A stretch of DNA of 64,000 nt from Hybos culiciformis (Eukaryota > Arthropoda > Insecta > Diptera > Hybotidae), in the NCBI GenBank assembly GCA_964007475.1, contig OZ023275.1:33646029-33710028 (forward strand), read 5' to 3'. Made by a program: the position numbers and the translations under genes. Positions 11,346 through 22,859 of this stretch are shown here, one piece after another (the stretch's first letter is position 1; each line of letters opens with the position of its first letter). The notes below the pieces were generated by a model. The model searched no databases, was not told the origin of the DNA, and worked only from the letters and a program-made list of their open reading frames with translations.

Positions 11346-13862
11346 TTTCAATTAAATATTTAATTTATATGATTTGTGGTATAGAATTGAAATTAAAAAC
11401 TTAGTTATATGATACCTTCCATATACTTTTATAAATACATTAATATTTTTTTTTTACCTCCTAAACGAAAATGTTAAATTTGAACATGTAGGAATCATTA
11501 AAAATAAAATACTGATTATAAGAAGTGGGTGTGTAAAATATTTTTAAATGATAAACGTGTTTTAATCTACATGTGCAAATAAAATAAAGGTGTTATTGGC
11601 CTTTTAATATTTCCCATAAAATTTAATATGTTCAGTTTTTTCTGTAACGAAATAGTAAAATTTAAGGATATAAGATTATTATAAGATATATATAATTGGA
11701 ATTTATTTATGTTTTTCATATTTTTATGATTTTCTAACAAATTAAGTTGTTTTTTCTTCTCTATATAGCTTTTTAATATTTTTCTCCTATGAAAAACTTA
11801 AAGAAAAATTAGGAGAACGTAAATAAATGAATGTGGTTTTTGAAAATTAAAATAATTTCCCTCTTGTTTTTTTTGTACAACTTTTGTAAGCTTTTAAATA
11901 TATTTAGTTAGGTATATTCTTTTAAGAATTTTATTATATTTTCGATACTTAAAATGTACCTATATATTTTTCTTAATTATTTCAAGAATTTATTTTTATA
12001 TTCTTGAATTTTTAATTTGAATTTCGCATGAAAATGAAAAAAGACTGTCTAAATATTTTTAAAAAAAAAATCTCAGTATCTCGTATTTTTTTAATATTTA
12101 TATAGATCCGTCCTCAAGCAGAGTATTAGATACAAATTTATTGATCTCTTTCAGATACTACTGTATAAAACACTGCATTAATTTGAAGGACGAGAAAGGG
12201 GGATTTTTTGGGTAGCAAAGAATGTTATAAAATAGATTGACCAACACTTTACCTATAGAATAAAATTTTACACTTCGTTTTTTTTTCAGAATTTTTATCA
12301 CCATCCAGGTTTAATTACGCTAAATTAATAAATTCATGCTTCGTTTACAAAACTTAAACATTATATTATTATGCTACTTAGAAAGTACAAATAAAATAAT
12401 ATAATTAAGATTTATTACGTTATTATATTATTTGAAAATTAGCATATTTACATTATGTATAGTTACACAAACTTTTTACTTTATTTTCACATAATCGGTT
12501 TATAACAATGTAAATATAGCGTGAGATTGTTAATAAAAATAATAGAGTCAGTCTACTGAGCTAATAAACTATTTAGTTTTTTTCTTCTTTTTTTTTTTTA
12601 ATAGTCGGACTAAGGGTTTCAAATGAATTGCATATTATTTATTTTAAAAGAAATTTCGGTATTTTGAATATTTATATATTTATTTATTTATTCATTTGTT
12701 AGTTGACATTCGTCAAGCAGATCTTTAATTTCTTTTCACATTTTTGTATTAAGTTGACATTTTAATATAATTACAACAAATAATTATATAAGTTCTTCGA
12801 ATAAAATTTTAAAATTGTTAAATTAATTTCGAATTTATCATAAAAGATTATATTTGCATATTTGCTTAATAAAAAATATCCAGAATCTATCAAACCATGT
12901 AAAAATTTCCAAAATTAAATAAATTTTAAAAGTCATATTATGTATGTATGTTATATGTACATTTTTAATTCAAATGAAATTCAATAAATCTTAACAGCTA
13001 GTCAGCTATAATGTTATAAGCTCTTTAGTTTCATATTAAAACTTATCAAAGATGAGACACGTGAAACCCAAATAATAATATTGTAATTCAAATAATGATA
13101 TTATTATAATAATTATAATAAAAGATTATCAATCTAGAGTAAATTGACATCATCAGTAATAAGTATGTTATAACAGAAACAATAAAGTTTTAAAAACCTT
13201 GATCCGAATCAACATTATAATTTTTATCATGGTTTGGATAATTAAATGAGTAAATATGTATATTATCATATATATTTCAAGTTTACTTTATGAATTGTTG
13301 ATGTAAAGTAGATTCTAATGTCCATTAAATTATATAAAAATATTTAAGTATATTGAATATTTTGTTGATTTTGTTAATTTCAACAAAAAAAATTTGTTTT
13401 CTTAAAGAAAGTGATAAATAAAATTTAATAAGAATATTTAATTAGGTTAAGGTTTGTTGGACAAAAATATTAATGGAAAATTTCTTTTAATAATATTTAA
13501 AAGTTTTTATCATTCAAGTTTTCTTGTAAGGACATTATGTCGACGTTTACGTATTTCTCTAAAATCCTATTAGAATTAAATTTCAGAAAATATCATTAGC
13601 AAGGATGTTCTATTTATTGTTAATAATATTACACTGAAACTCAAATATGTTTAGTACAGTTCAAACTTTATGAAATACTTTTTTTTTTACATTTTAGTAA
13701 ATACTATATAGCTAATTAAGTTTTTTCCCATTTTACATTCATACTTATTAACAAACAAAATACTTAAAACTGATAATTGATATTGATATACTTTTTTATA
13801 TAATTGAAAGTGCTTATCTTTGAAGAAACATTAAATAAGAATGATAAATCCAAATATAATAA
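11346..13862. other. Non-coding, AT-rich
   Basis: I see no exon, RNA gene or clear element here. It leads into the 5' side of the LINE. Confidence 0.5.
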
Positions 13863-14033
13863 TTTTTTTTATTATGCTTCATTATAAATGAATTTTCCGA
13901 GAAATCAAATAAATTAAAGTTACAACAACAATCATGCTTAAGTAATCTCTGCTTCAGTTCCCATCCAAAATATGGAAAACAACTGTATAGGAACTCCAAA
14001 AAATACGGTAGGATTTTTACAAAGTACAAAAAT

Positions 14034-15068
14034 TTGAACTACAAAAATACTGATTTTCTTTTTTCGGAATCCAAACATACGGAAAAGCAAAAATTCGGAC
14101 GAATCAAAAATGGATTCATTTTTTACTCGTCTCCGAATAATATCTTTAAGCCTGCCAAATGGACCGATGGAGATTTAAATAATAAGTCATTAGTTAATAA
14201 TAATAGTACACAGACAGACAAACAAATGAACACAAAAAAAAATAAAACAATAAATAAACAAATTGAAAAAAAAAACAAAACTCCACAAACCATTCCTAAA
14301 TACACAAATTTTAATTCTGGGGGCATAATAAACCATTATAATAATTCCAAAACCCCTCCTGTCCCATTATTATCCTTGAAAATTTCTCCTCCAACTCCAA
14401 CAATAACTAAAGTACAAACATACCCCTCTCAATGTTTCACAGATTCCACTCCACCTCCCAAAAATAACAATACAACCACATGCTCCTCCCAATCCTTACA
14501 ATCTCACCCACCTACCCTAAAAAACATTACAAATGGACTACCATGCTCCTCCCAGGCTATTGACTCCTCTTCAGCAGTTATACCATTAACCCCTGCTTCT
14601 TTTAATCATCCCACTTCGTCGCAAAATTTTCTCGACCCACTTTTTCCCCCAGAAGTAAAGCTAAGTAAAAGCACTTTTGTTGATGACAACAGTCGATACA
14701 TTTTGGGACGATTGAGGGATAGACATCTCCTACAAAATTTAAGAATCTACCTGGCATATCTACACGACAAGTCAGATGACGTGTGCATTGACGGTCTGAC
14801 CAATACACATTTAAAGATTCTTTTGCAACAGGAGGGTTTACCCAATAATTTGAAAAGCCTGAGAAATATTTATGAGCGCTTTCATGAAGCTCATGGTATA
14901 TCGCCCTCAGATGCTGCTAATGATCTTAAGTCCTACGCCTCTCATTTGACTTCGAACAGAACAGTTTATCTCCAAAGAGTAAGGGAGAGCCACGATAAGT
15001 TTTTTCGTCCCTTACCCAACTCAAGACAATCTTATAGCTATCCCTCGTTCTGTTCTCCCTTCTTCTAA
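14034..15068 (+). CDS. LINE ORF1 (gag-like), probably 5'-truncated
   Basis: The open frame is about 344 codons from a TTG at 14034 to the stop at 15066-15068, and continues open upstream to 13863 with no ATG. The N-terminal two thirds is low-complexity Thr/Pro/Ser/Asn-rich. The C-terminal third (from about 14680) is a compact charged region with RYILGRLRDRHLLQNLRIYL and a helix-rich stretch. I see no CCHC zinc knuckle. By position this is the RNA-binding chaperone ORF of the element, but no domain proves it. The last 86 bases are also open in the ORF2 frame. Confidence 0.65.
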   Translation: MNYKNTDFLFSESKHTEKQKFGRIKNGFIFYSSPNNIFKPAKWTDGDLNNKSLVNNNSTQTDKQMNTKKNKTINKQIEKKNKTPQTIPKYTNFNSGGIINHYNNSKTPPVPLLSLKISPPTPTITKVQTYPSQCFTDSTPPPKNNNTTTCSSQSLQSHPPTLKNITNGLPCSSQAIDSSSAVIPLTPASFNHPTSSQNFLDPLFPPEVKLSKSTFVDDNSRYILGRLRDRHLLQNLRIYLAYLHDKSDDVCIDGLTNTHLKILLQQEGLPNNLKSLRNIYERFHEAHGISPSDAANDLKSYASHLTSNRTVYLQRVRESHDKFFRPLPNSRQSYSYPSFCSPFF

Positions 15069-15072
15069 ATCT

Positions 15073-17952
15073 TTGGATTTCACTATATATTATCAAAACT
15101 CAAGAGGACTACGCACCAAAACCAAAGATGTCTTCATTAACTCAATTATCTTAGATTATGATGTTTACGTATTAACTGAAACATGGCTGACTAGCTCCAT
15201 AAACTCTTTGGAATTATTTGGAAATTCTTACAATACCTATAGGAAGGATAGGTATAATGAACAGCATCCTAGAGTGCCACTTACTCAAAATAATATTCCA
15301 AAAGGTGGTGGAGTACTAATAGCAGTTAAATCATTTCTCCATTCTTGTGAAATCCCAATTTCTGACCCAGAATTAGAAATTATTTGCGTGAAAATTGAAT
15401 TTGAGACAAAATCAGTTTTTGTGCTCTCCTGTTACATTCCTCCTAATTCTAATATCGAGATATATTCAGGTGTCTTAAGCGCAATAGAAACAATTATTCC
15501 CATTCTTAACTCTCCAGATGAAATTATCCTTTGTGGTGACTTCAACTTACCTAGTATCAGATGGACACCCCACGATGAAGAACTGTACCTGGTCCCTGAT
15601 AACCTCATCCAGAACATCGACTGTTTATTTATCGACACCTTAAATAGCCATTCTTTACAACAAACGTCAAAAATAAAAAATAACCTTTCCAGACAACTAG
15701 ACCTAATCTTTGTTTCAGATTGGAATAATATTGTTTTTAACGATAAGGTTAGCCCTTTAACTAACATTGACAATTTCCATCCCCCTATAAGTTTCTCTTT
15801 TTGTATTAATGCTCCCCCCGAACCAGACACTGCTAAAGTTTACAAATTTAACTTTAGCAAAGCAAACTTCGAAGAATTGAATAGTTTCTTCAATTCATAT
15901 GATTTCTCTACATTATTTTCAAATGTAGATATTGAAATCATTACCTCGAAATTTTATGAGATTTTGCATAAAGCTTTTATGCAATTCGTTCCCCTCATTA
16001 TTGACAAAAGCGCGGCTTCTAGTCCGATCTGGCTTAGTCCAAACCTTAAAAAGCTCAGAAACAAAAAAAATAAGGCATGGCAGTCATACCTTAAATCTAA
16101 AAAAAATGAAGATTATTTGATATTTGTTAGGCTGTTCGACGAGTTCAAATATGCTACGGAGCAAAGTTATAAAAATTACGTAGCTGAAATGTCCAGAAAA
16201 ATTAAAGATGATCCGAAGTCATTTTGGAAATTTGTTAACTCAAAAAGAAAATGTGATCAATTTCCAACGTTTCTTGAGTTTAATGGACATAAAAGTAATG
16301 ACCCAAAAATTATTTCTGAATTCTTTAAAACATTTTTCTCGAGCTCTTTTAACAATTCTGACTTTGTAATTGACGAAAACCAATTTCATCATATAAACGA
16401 CACAAATAGTATCCCTGCCCTTGACTTGCATTTTGACACTCCTCAAGTAGAAAAATATTTAGAAAAGCTGAATAATAATTTAAACCCTGGTCCTGATGGA
16501 GTGCCTGAAATAATACTTAAAAAATGCTCTCAATCACTAGCTGCCCCACTCTCATCCCTTTTTAACTTCTCTATTTCTTGCAGCATATTCCCAAATGTTT
16601 GGAAAAAATCATATATTAGACCTGTTCATAAAAAAGGACCAAAACAGAATATTAAAAACTACCGACCCATCGCCAACTTATCTCCAATTCCTAAACTTTT
16701 TGAACTTCTTATTTATGATTTAGTCTACAGTATATGCAAGGACTTCTTAATTCCAAATCAGCATGGCTTCATGAAAGGGAAATCGACTGTGACTAATCTG
16801 ATTGAAAAAACCTCTACCTTAATAGAATCAATGGAAGCCGGGTCACAAACTGACGTTATTTATACAGACCTTAGTAAAGCTTTCGATCTAGTACCACATG
16901 ATATAATTTTATTTAAGCTGGAGAAACTTAAATTTCCCTCCTACTTCATAAATTGGGTTGGTTCTTATTTAAGAAAGCGTACTTATACTGTTAAATTTAG
17001 GTCTGCAGAATCATCGGAGTACGAGGCCTTGTCAGGTGTGCCACAGGGAAGCCATTTGGGTCCGCTTCTTTTTATAATTTCAATTAATGATGTAATTTCA
17101 TTAATTATAAATAGCAAACTTCTTATTTATGCGGACGACATGAAAATATTTAAAAGAATAAATTCAACTGAGGACGCCTTGCTCCTTCAAGAAGATTTGA
17201 ATCGATTCTTTACGTGGTGCCGGTCAAACAATCTCTCCCTTAGCATTCCGAAATGTGCGTTCATGACCTACGCTCGTCGTCAAAACCCTGTTCTTTATGA
17301 TTATTCGATTAATAATGAGAAATTAAATAAAGTAACATATTTTAGGGATTTGGGAGTTGTATTTGATGAGAAGCTGACTTTTAAACTGCACTATGACTAC
17401 ATAATAAATAAGTCAAATTCAATGCTTGGTTTTGTAAAAAGATGGTCACGTGAATTTGATGATCCTTTTATTATTAAGCAGTTATATAACACTATTGTTC
17501 GTCCCAATTTGGAATACGCTACGCAAGTATGGTCACCCTTTTATCAAATTCATACAGACCGGATTGAGTCCATCCAGAGAAACTTTCTGAGATTTGCTCT
17601 CCGACATTTGCCTTGGGCTGACTCTTTAGTCTTACCACCTTATGAAAATAGATTAAAATTGATTAATATGGTATCGTTAACCAAAAGGCGAGAAGTAGCT
17701 GATATTATTTTTATATCACAAGCTGCCAACAATAAAATTAATTCCCCTTTTATATTCCAACGACTTAACTTCCGATCATTTCCCCACCTTCGTAACACAA
17801 ATCCCTTCACGATCAAACACCACAGAACAAATTACGGACAACACGAACCAATTAATAGAATGCTTATGATATGTAATAAGTATAAAAATGTAATTGATTT
17901 CTCTTTATCCAAAGATTCTTTAAAAATTAAACTTTTACGTAGTAATATTTAG
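15073..17952 (+). CDS. LINE ORF2: AP-endonuclease and reverse transcriptase
   Basis: An uninterrupted frame of 959 codons from the TTG at 15073; the frame is actually open from 14983, just after a TAA. Residues 1-230 are an exonuclease-endonuclease-phosphatase-type endonuclease (YYQNSRGLRTK, LTETWL, GGGVLIAV, CGDFNLPS). The reverse transcriptase covers about 500-760: RPVHKKGPKQNIKNYRPI, YTDLSKAFD near 594, SGVPQGSHLGPLLF near 653, and the catalytic YADDMKIF near 685. The C-terminal tail, with the HRTNYGQHEPINRM motif, is shared with the relics at 34.8 and 45-46 kb. There is no RNase H domain. There is no ATG near its 5' end, and it lies in the +1 frame relative to ORF1. Confidence 0.9.
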   Translation: MDFTIYYQNSRGLRTKTKDVFINSIILDYDVYVLTETWLTSSINSLELFGNSYNTYRKDRYNEQHPRVPLTQNNIPKGGGVLIAVKSFLHSCEIPISDPELEIICVKIEFETKSVFVLSCYIPPNSNIEIYSGVLSAIETIIPILNSPDEIILCGDFNLPSIRWTPHDEELYLVPDNLIQNIDCLFIDTLNSHSLQQTSKIKNNLSRQLDLIFVSDWNNIVFNDKVSPLTNIDNFHPPISFSFCINAPPEPDTAKVYKFNFSKANFEELNSFFNSYDFSTLFSNVDIEIITSKFYEILHKAFMQFVPLIIDKSAASSPIWLSPNLKKLRNKKNKAWQSYLKSKKNEDYLIFVRLFDEFKYATEQSYKNYVAEMSRKIKDDPKSFWKFVNSKRKCDQFPTFLEFNGHKSNDPKIISEFFKTFFSSSFNNSDFVIDENQFHHINDTNSIPALDLHFDTPQVEKYLEKLNNNLNPGPDGVPEIILKKCSQSLAAPLSSLFNFSISCSIFPNVWKKSYIRPVHKKGPKQNIKNYRPIANLSPIPKLFELLIYDLVYSICKDFLIPNQHGFMKGKSTVTNLIEKTSTLIESMEAGSQTDVIYTDLSKAFDLVPHDIILFKLEKLKFPSYFINWVGSYLRKRTYTVKFRSAESSEYEALSGVPQGSHLGPLLFIISINDVISLIINSKLLIYADDMKIFKRINSTEDALLLQEDLNRFFTWCRSNNLSLSIPKCAFMTYARRQNPVLYDYSINNEKLNKVTYFRDLGVVFDEKLTFKLHYDYIINKSNSMLGFVKRWSREFDDPFIIKQLYNTIVRPNLEYATQVWSPFYQIHTDRIESIQRNFLRFALRHLPWADSLVLPPYENRLKLINMVSLTKRREVADIIFISQAANNKINSPFIFQRLNFRSFPHLRNTNPFTIKHHRTNYGQHEPINRMLMICNKYKNVIDFSLSKDSLKIKLLRSNI

Positions 17953-18063
17953 TGAATTGTAAACTTAATAATTGTAATTTTTTTTTAAGAATAGTAAATT
18001 GTAAATTCTTTAGAAATAAGTTTTTTTTTTGTAATAGTTTGAGCTAAACGAAATAAATAAATA

Positions 18064-21000
18064 CCAAACAGTCCATATATTATAAAAAATGTAAAAGATG
18101 TGACACTAATGAATGTATATTGTTTTTTTTTTTTTTTTTTTGCTATAATTGTCTTCGTATTTTAGTTACTTGGAATATATATTAGTATAACATGTAAAGA
18201 AAGCTTTCGTCAGATATTTATTTTCTGCTATTATGATATTCTGATATTATTTCAATCTAATAATTTATTTTAATTTTTTGATTATGAAAATTTATAATTT
18301 TTTTTTAATATTAATTTATACTCAAAATAATTTCTTTTGATATTACTTTGAATCACGTTATTTCATTTAAAATGAGTTCGTGCTCTTCAGCACGATTACA
18401 AATAAAAAAGAAGTTATTTCATTAATTTGTCACTCATATTCTTTGAATTTATACTGTTTGCCTAAAGTCCATTGCATTATCCATTATATTTATTTCCACA
18501 GTACATGTACATACTATATAATATGTTGGTATCTAAAAATTGTTAATATTAAGTTATAAATAAAAAAATAAAAAATTCTGTATTGAAACTTATCATTGAA
18601 GGCGATAAAAAATTTTCGGGCTACGCTTTTATAATTAATATATTATTTTTTTATTACTATTTAAGTACGGATTAAGATTATTATATTTTCATTTTGCGAT
18701 AAAATATAAATATTAGGTCGATTGCTTCAAAATAAAATTTACAACTTCCTCAGTTAGTGGAAATTTCGAGTATAGATAATAATGTGAAAAAAAATATTGA
18801 TCTAGTATCTGTTTTTATTATAGTAAAAAAAACACTGTCTTACGATTCTCGGATTCATATTCAAATATTACGAATAATAAAATATTTGCCACACTTACAA
18901 AAATGAACTTAAAACTACAGGAACGCCTTTTTTTAAATGTTGAATTACATGGGAACTCTAAAATTCATTTGTAATGCAACAAAGCATCAATTATTTTAAT
19001 CAGAGCCTAAAAATAAGCATTTCAGTATTTTTATATTCTATTTATCTTTTTCAACATAATTAATTAATTAATTATGCATTACTTTATGTAATTTAATGCA
19101 GTAATCGGAAGTTGCGATTAAAAGCATTTAAAATTATTTAAAACCATTGTTTATACTATTTTCATTTCTTTCTTGTACAAGCTAGAGATTTTTCTTAAAA
19201 TTTCACCTTGCCCCCTTTTAAGTAACATAATTAAATTTTGATTTTCTGTCACGCGGTAAAAGTTGGCGCCAACTTTTATATTAATAGAATAAGAAAATAA
19301 AATAAATAAAAATTAATAAGATATTTTTCTCAATTTTTATTTTTACAAAATTATTTAATGACGACTTAAAACTAAAAGTAGTATGACAAAATGAGAAATT
19401 TTAAACATATTATATAATATATAAATATATTTTAAATTATATTTAGTAGATAATTTTGATTTATGATAAGATTTGAAATTTCTTTTTATTCTTACAAAGC
19501 CTTGAAAATTTCCTTCTATGAAAAACTTAATAACCTTTATATTACATATGTTAGTTTAATATGAATGAATGTCAAAAAAAAATCATTATTTCGTAACTTT
19601 TTGAAAACTTGATCAAAAAAATAAATAATGTATAGAATTGTAATGGTATTATTATATCAAGGGCTTCAATCGTTAATCATAGAAATATAAAAAAAAAAAA
19701 ACATTTTTTTTAAAGTTATTATATGAAATTAAATAAATTTTGATCTTTTTAGAGGTCATTTTCATATATATTTTTATGCTTAAATCATTCATAATCATAA
19801 CGTTCCACAATTCACGTAGAACTTGTTTATAATTTACAAAATTTCATTATATTATATATTTTTATTTTGTAGAAACTAACCTTCTTCAGATTTTGTTTAC
19901 TGTCATTAATTATAGAATTTTTCATCAATAAACATATATTATGTTTTTATTTATGTTTATATTCTGTACATTATAATATTGTTAAATATTTTTTATCGTA
20001 TTAAAATTTAAGCTTTCGCAATGTTTTGGTCATGTTAAATGATTTATTAATCAAATTAGTTAAATCACTAATAACGATTAAATAATTGGTATGTTTTGTG
20101 AAATAATATTACAGTCAAAATTTTAATATGTTAAAATGTAAATTAGCGAATCTTTTGAGTTCATAAATAAAATTTTACAAAAAAAAAAAGATTTTCCCAA
20201 CTTATATGCACATACTTAGTACAAACATTAATAAAGCCAAGCACATTAATAATTAGCCAAGTTTTTACGTTTCAATCAAATTCGCATATTATTGAGACGA
20301 AATTTTATTTATTTCCAACTAACTCCAAACTTTTTAATTAGAATAAAATCATGGTTTATTTTTAATATTATTTTTCTAATAATTAACCATGCATTTTGAA
20401 ATAAGTTCGATAGGCTTGTTTTTTTTGGAATTCGTTACATTTTTTATCCATTCAGGTATTATTTTTTAATGCCTAGCTAGCGTTATAAAGTAATTAAATA
20501 ACTCATTAAAAAAAACTAATCGATCTGTCTTATTTCAAACATATGGTGACAAATAGAAAATAACGTTGAAGTCCTAAAATGTAAACATGTTGATATAAAG
20601 TAAACATAAACATTTTAACAATAAATAAATAAAAAAAAAGAATTGTTTATTATTTTTATTTTTATATAAACAAATAAATAAGTTTTAATTATGGTTTTTG
20701 AGGAAATTTATTAACCACAATTGAAAATTCTATAATTAAAAAAAAAAAAAAAGAAGCTTTTAGCTTTCACTTTTTAGTTTAACAACGATAAAAATATATA
20801 GAAGCTGAAAAGCTGAAAAAATTTTCTCTTTATATATTTTCGTAGAGAAAATTGTATGTTTTTTTTTTTTTTTAATTATACTTTCAAAAAAGAAAATAGG
20901 GAAAGTGCAGATGAAAAAAAAAATAATATAAAATTATTTACATTTTTGATCTTTGAATTTTTGCCAAGAATTTCAGAACGTATATTATACATTGTAAATA

Positions 21001-22859
21001 TGTACATATATAAATTTGTATTACGAAAATAACAATATAAAAATTTGCAAAATTCTAAAAATATGATTTAAAAAAAGAAATTAAAAATTTTTGATGAAAA
21101 AATAATAATTTTTTATGATGGTATTAAATTATCGCCGATTTGTTTTTTATAATTTTTTTTTAAATTCTGTCAAGCGAATATATCATGATTTTATTAATAT
21201 TTCTGTTCGGGAATAGAATTAAAATAAATGTTCATATTTTTTTTCGAAAAAAAGAGTATAATTTATCTATTTGTAGAATGTTGTTGACTTTTATCCCTGA
21301 AAAATGTTCTAAAGTATCTTATAAATTATCTAATATTAATATGATGATGAGGAATATAGAATTATATAAAACATATACACACAAACATAATACTTTATTT
21401 TTTCGGGAAAAATAATGTTCCTTAGAAAGTTCTGGAGGCGCTAAGAAACACATTTGTCGTTTTTGTTTTTTCTTGCCAATTTCCTATTCCATTCTATGTT
21501 TTAACGATGAACAAGCTCTTTGGTATTTTTCATTTTCTATACATTGAAATTTGTAAATATTTTCTTCACCTTGAATTATTGGCGCTATTTTGTTTTTATT
21601 TTGTTGTTAGTTTTTATTATGGTTTTTTTTTTTATTTAAATCGGCTAATTAAAAATTCAAATAAAAATACTATATAGAACTTAAAAAAAAAAAAAAAAAT
21701 ACGAAAATGTTTCAATATATTTTGTATTTATATATATATATAGTATTATAATTAATAATATAACCGTTTAAAAATAAAAGAAAATTGTTAGAAATAATGT
21801 AATTTTTTTTTTTATTGCCAGAAAAAAAGATACTTTTTGATAATTTTGTGTTAAAAATTTTAAGCTTCAACAGAGCGAATTAATTTTATTAGCATTTTAT
21901 GATTTATCAGCTTTAGCTGTGTTCTCAGAAATGAAAATAGTCCTCTAGATAAGAGGAAATTAAATCAGTAGGTTGTCTTATAACAAGGACAGAGTATCTC
22001 TATAGTTATTATGCACATATTATTAAATCATTTTGAATAGACAAGATTAAATTATTTTGGATATCTGTTACAATTTTTTTTAAACGAAAAAAAAATATAT
22101 ATAGGTAAAAACCCATTAAACTATTTTTAAAGTGTACAGCGGTGACAGACAGATTTTAAGTGCTATTATACATTATATTTTTTTATGGCAAAAAAAAATT
22201 TTTTTTTTTTTTTTAAATGGCGTATTAAAAAAAAAATTCGAATTGTAAAATATTTTGCTAGACCTTTGAACAGAATTAGTCATACGTCGTCATATGTCGG
22301 AAATGAGTAAGAAACAGCAGACCGTAGAAATAAAAATAAAATCATAATGTATTAATATTAATATTATGACACTGCAATTATTTAATTTATAGTTATATGG
22401 TATTAAATTTTAGATTTAACGATAGTATAATACATTATTTGGTCTATTAGTTAAGTGGACTTTGATTTTGAAATTTTAGTATTATAGACATTATAGTTGC
22501 TGTAATTTCAATATTTTTATTTTTGACAAAATTATATGCAATTAATGATGGTTTTAGAAATATGTTATCCAGAGTTGTTTATTTTTATTCCATCCTAAGA
22601 AATATTGTTCATGTGAAAAAGTTAACCTAGAGATAATATATTGTAGAATAAAATTGTGGATGTAGCTGATATTCATCGATTAAAATTACCATTGAAGATC
22701 TCGATTATTTAAGCACTCAATTCACTTTTTCGAAAAATATTCTAAACAGCCTGTACATATTTTCATACTTATTAAAATATTTTCAGTCGATTTCAAAATA
22801 ATATTTCAAAAATATGCAAAATATTATCTAATTTTAATTTTTTTCATATGAATTTTCAG
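18064..22859. other. Non-coding, AT-rich, upstream of the DHX38 exons
   Basis: Expected to be intron of the helicase gene, since the next exon starts mid-domain at 22860. I found no exon encoding the missing Walker A or DEAH motifs. A perfect 22-bp palindrome lies at 19257-19278. The ORF at 21185-21415 looks random. Confidence 0.5.
19257..19278. repeat. Perfect 22-bp palindrome
   Basis: The central 20 bases are AAAAGTTGGCGCCAACTTTT, flanked by T and A to give 22 self-complementary bases. The GGCGCC core stands out in the AT-rich context. It may be a fused TIR remnant or a dimeric-protein site; nothing nearby decides. Confidence 0.6.

Larger units (their letters stand above)
13863..18063 (+). 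mobile_element. Jockey/CR1-type non-LTR retrotransposon (LINE), nearly intact
   Basis: The element carries an ORF1-like frame, an ORF2 with endonuclease and reverse transcriptase, a short 3' UTR and a terminal AAATAAATA repeat (about 18050-18063) of the kind seen at the 3' ends of CR1/jockey-group elements. The 5' boundary is not clear: ORF1 is open back to 13863 without an ATG, so the copy is probably 5'-truncated. ORF2 has no internal stop, which indicates a recent insertion. It lies upstream of, and in the same direction as, the DHX38 exons. Confidence 0.85.

Noticed and set aside
15432..15830. 132-codon minus-strand ORF
   Set aside because: It is a shadow of the intact LINE ORF2 endonuclease region.
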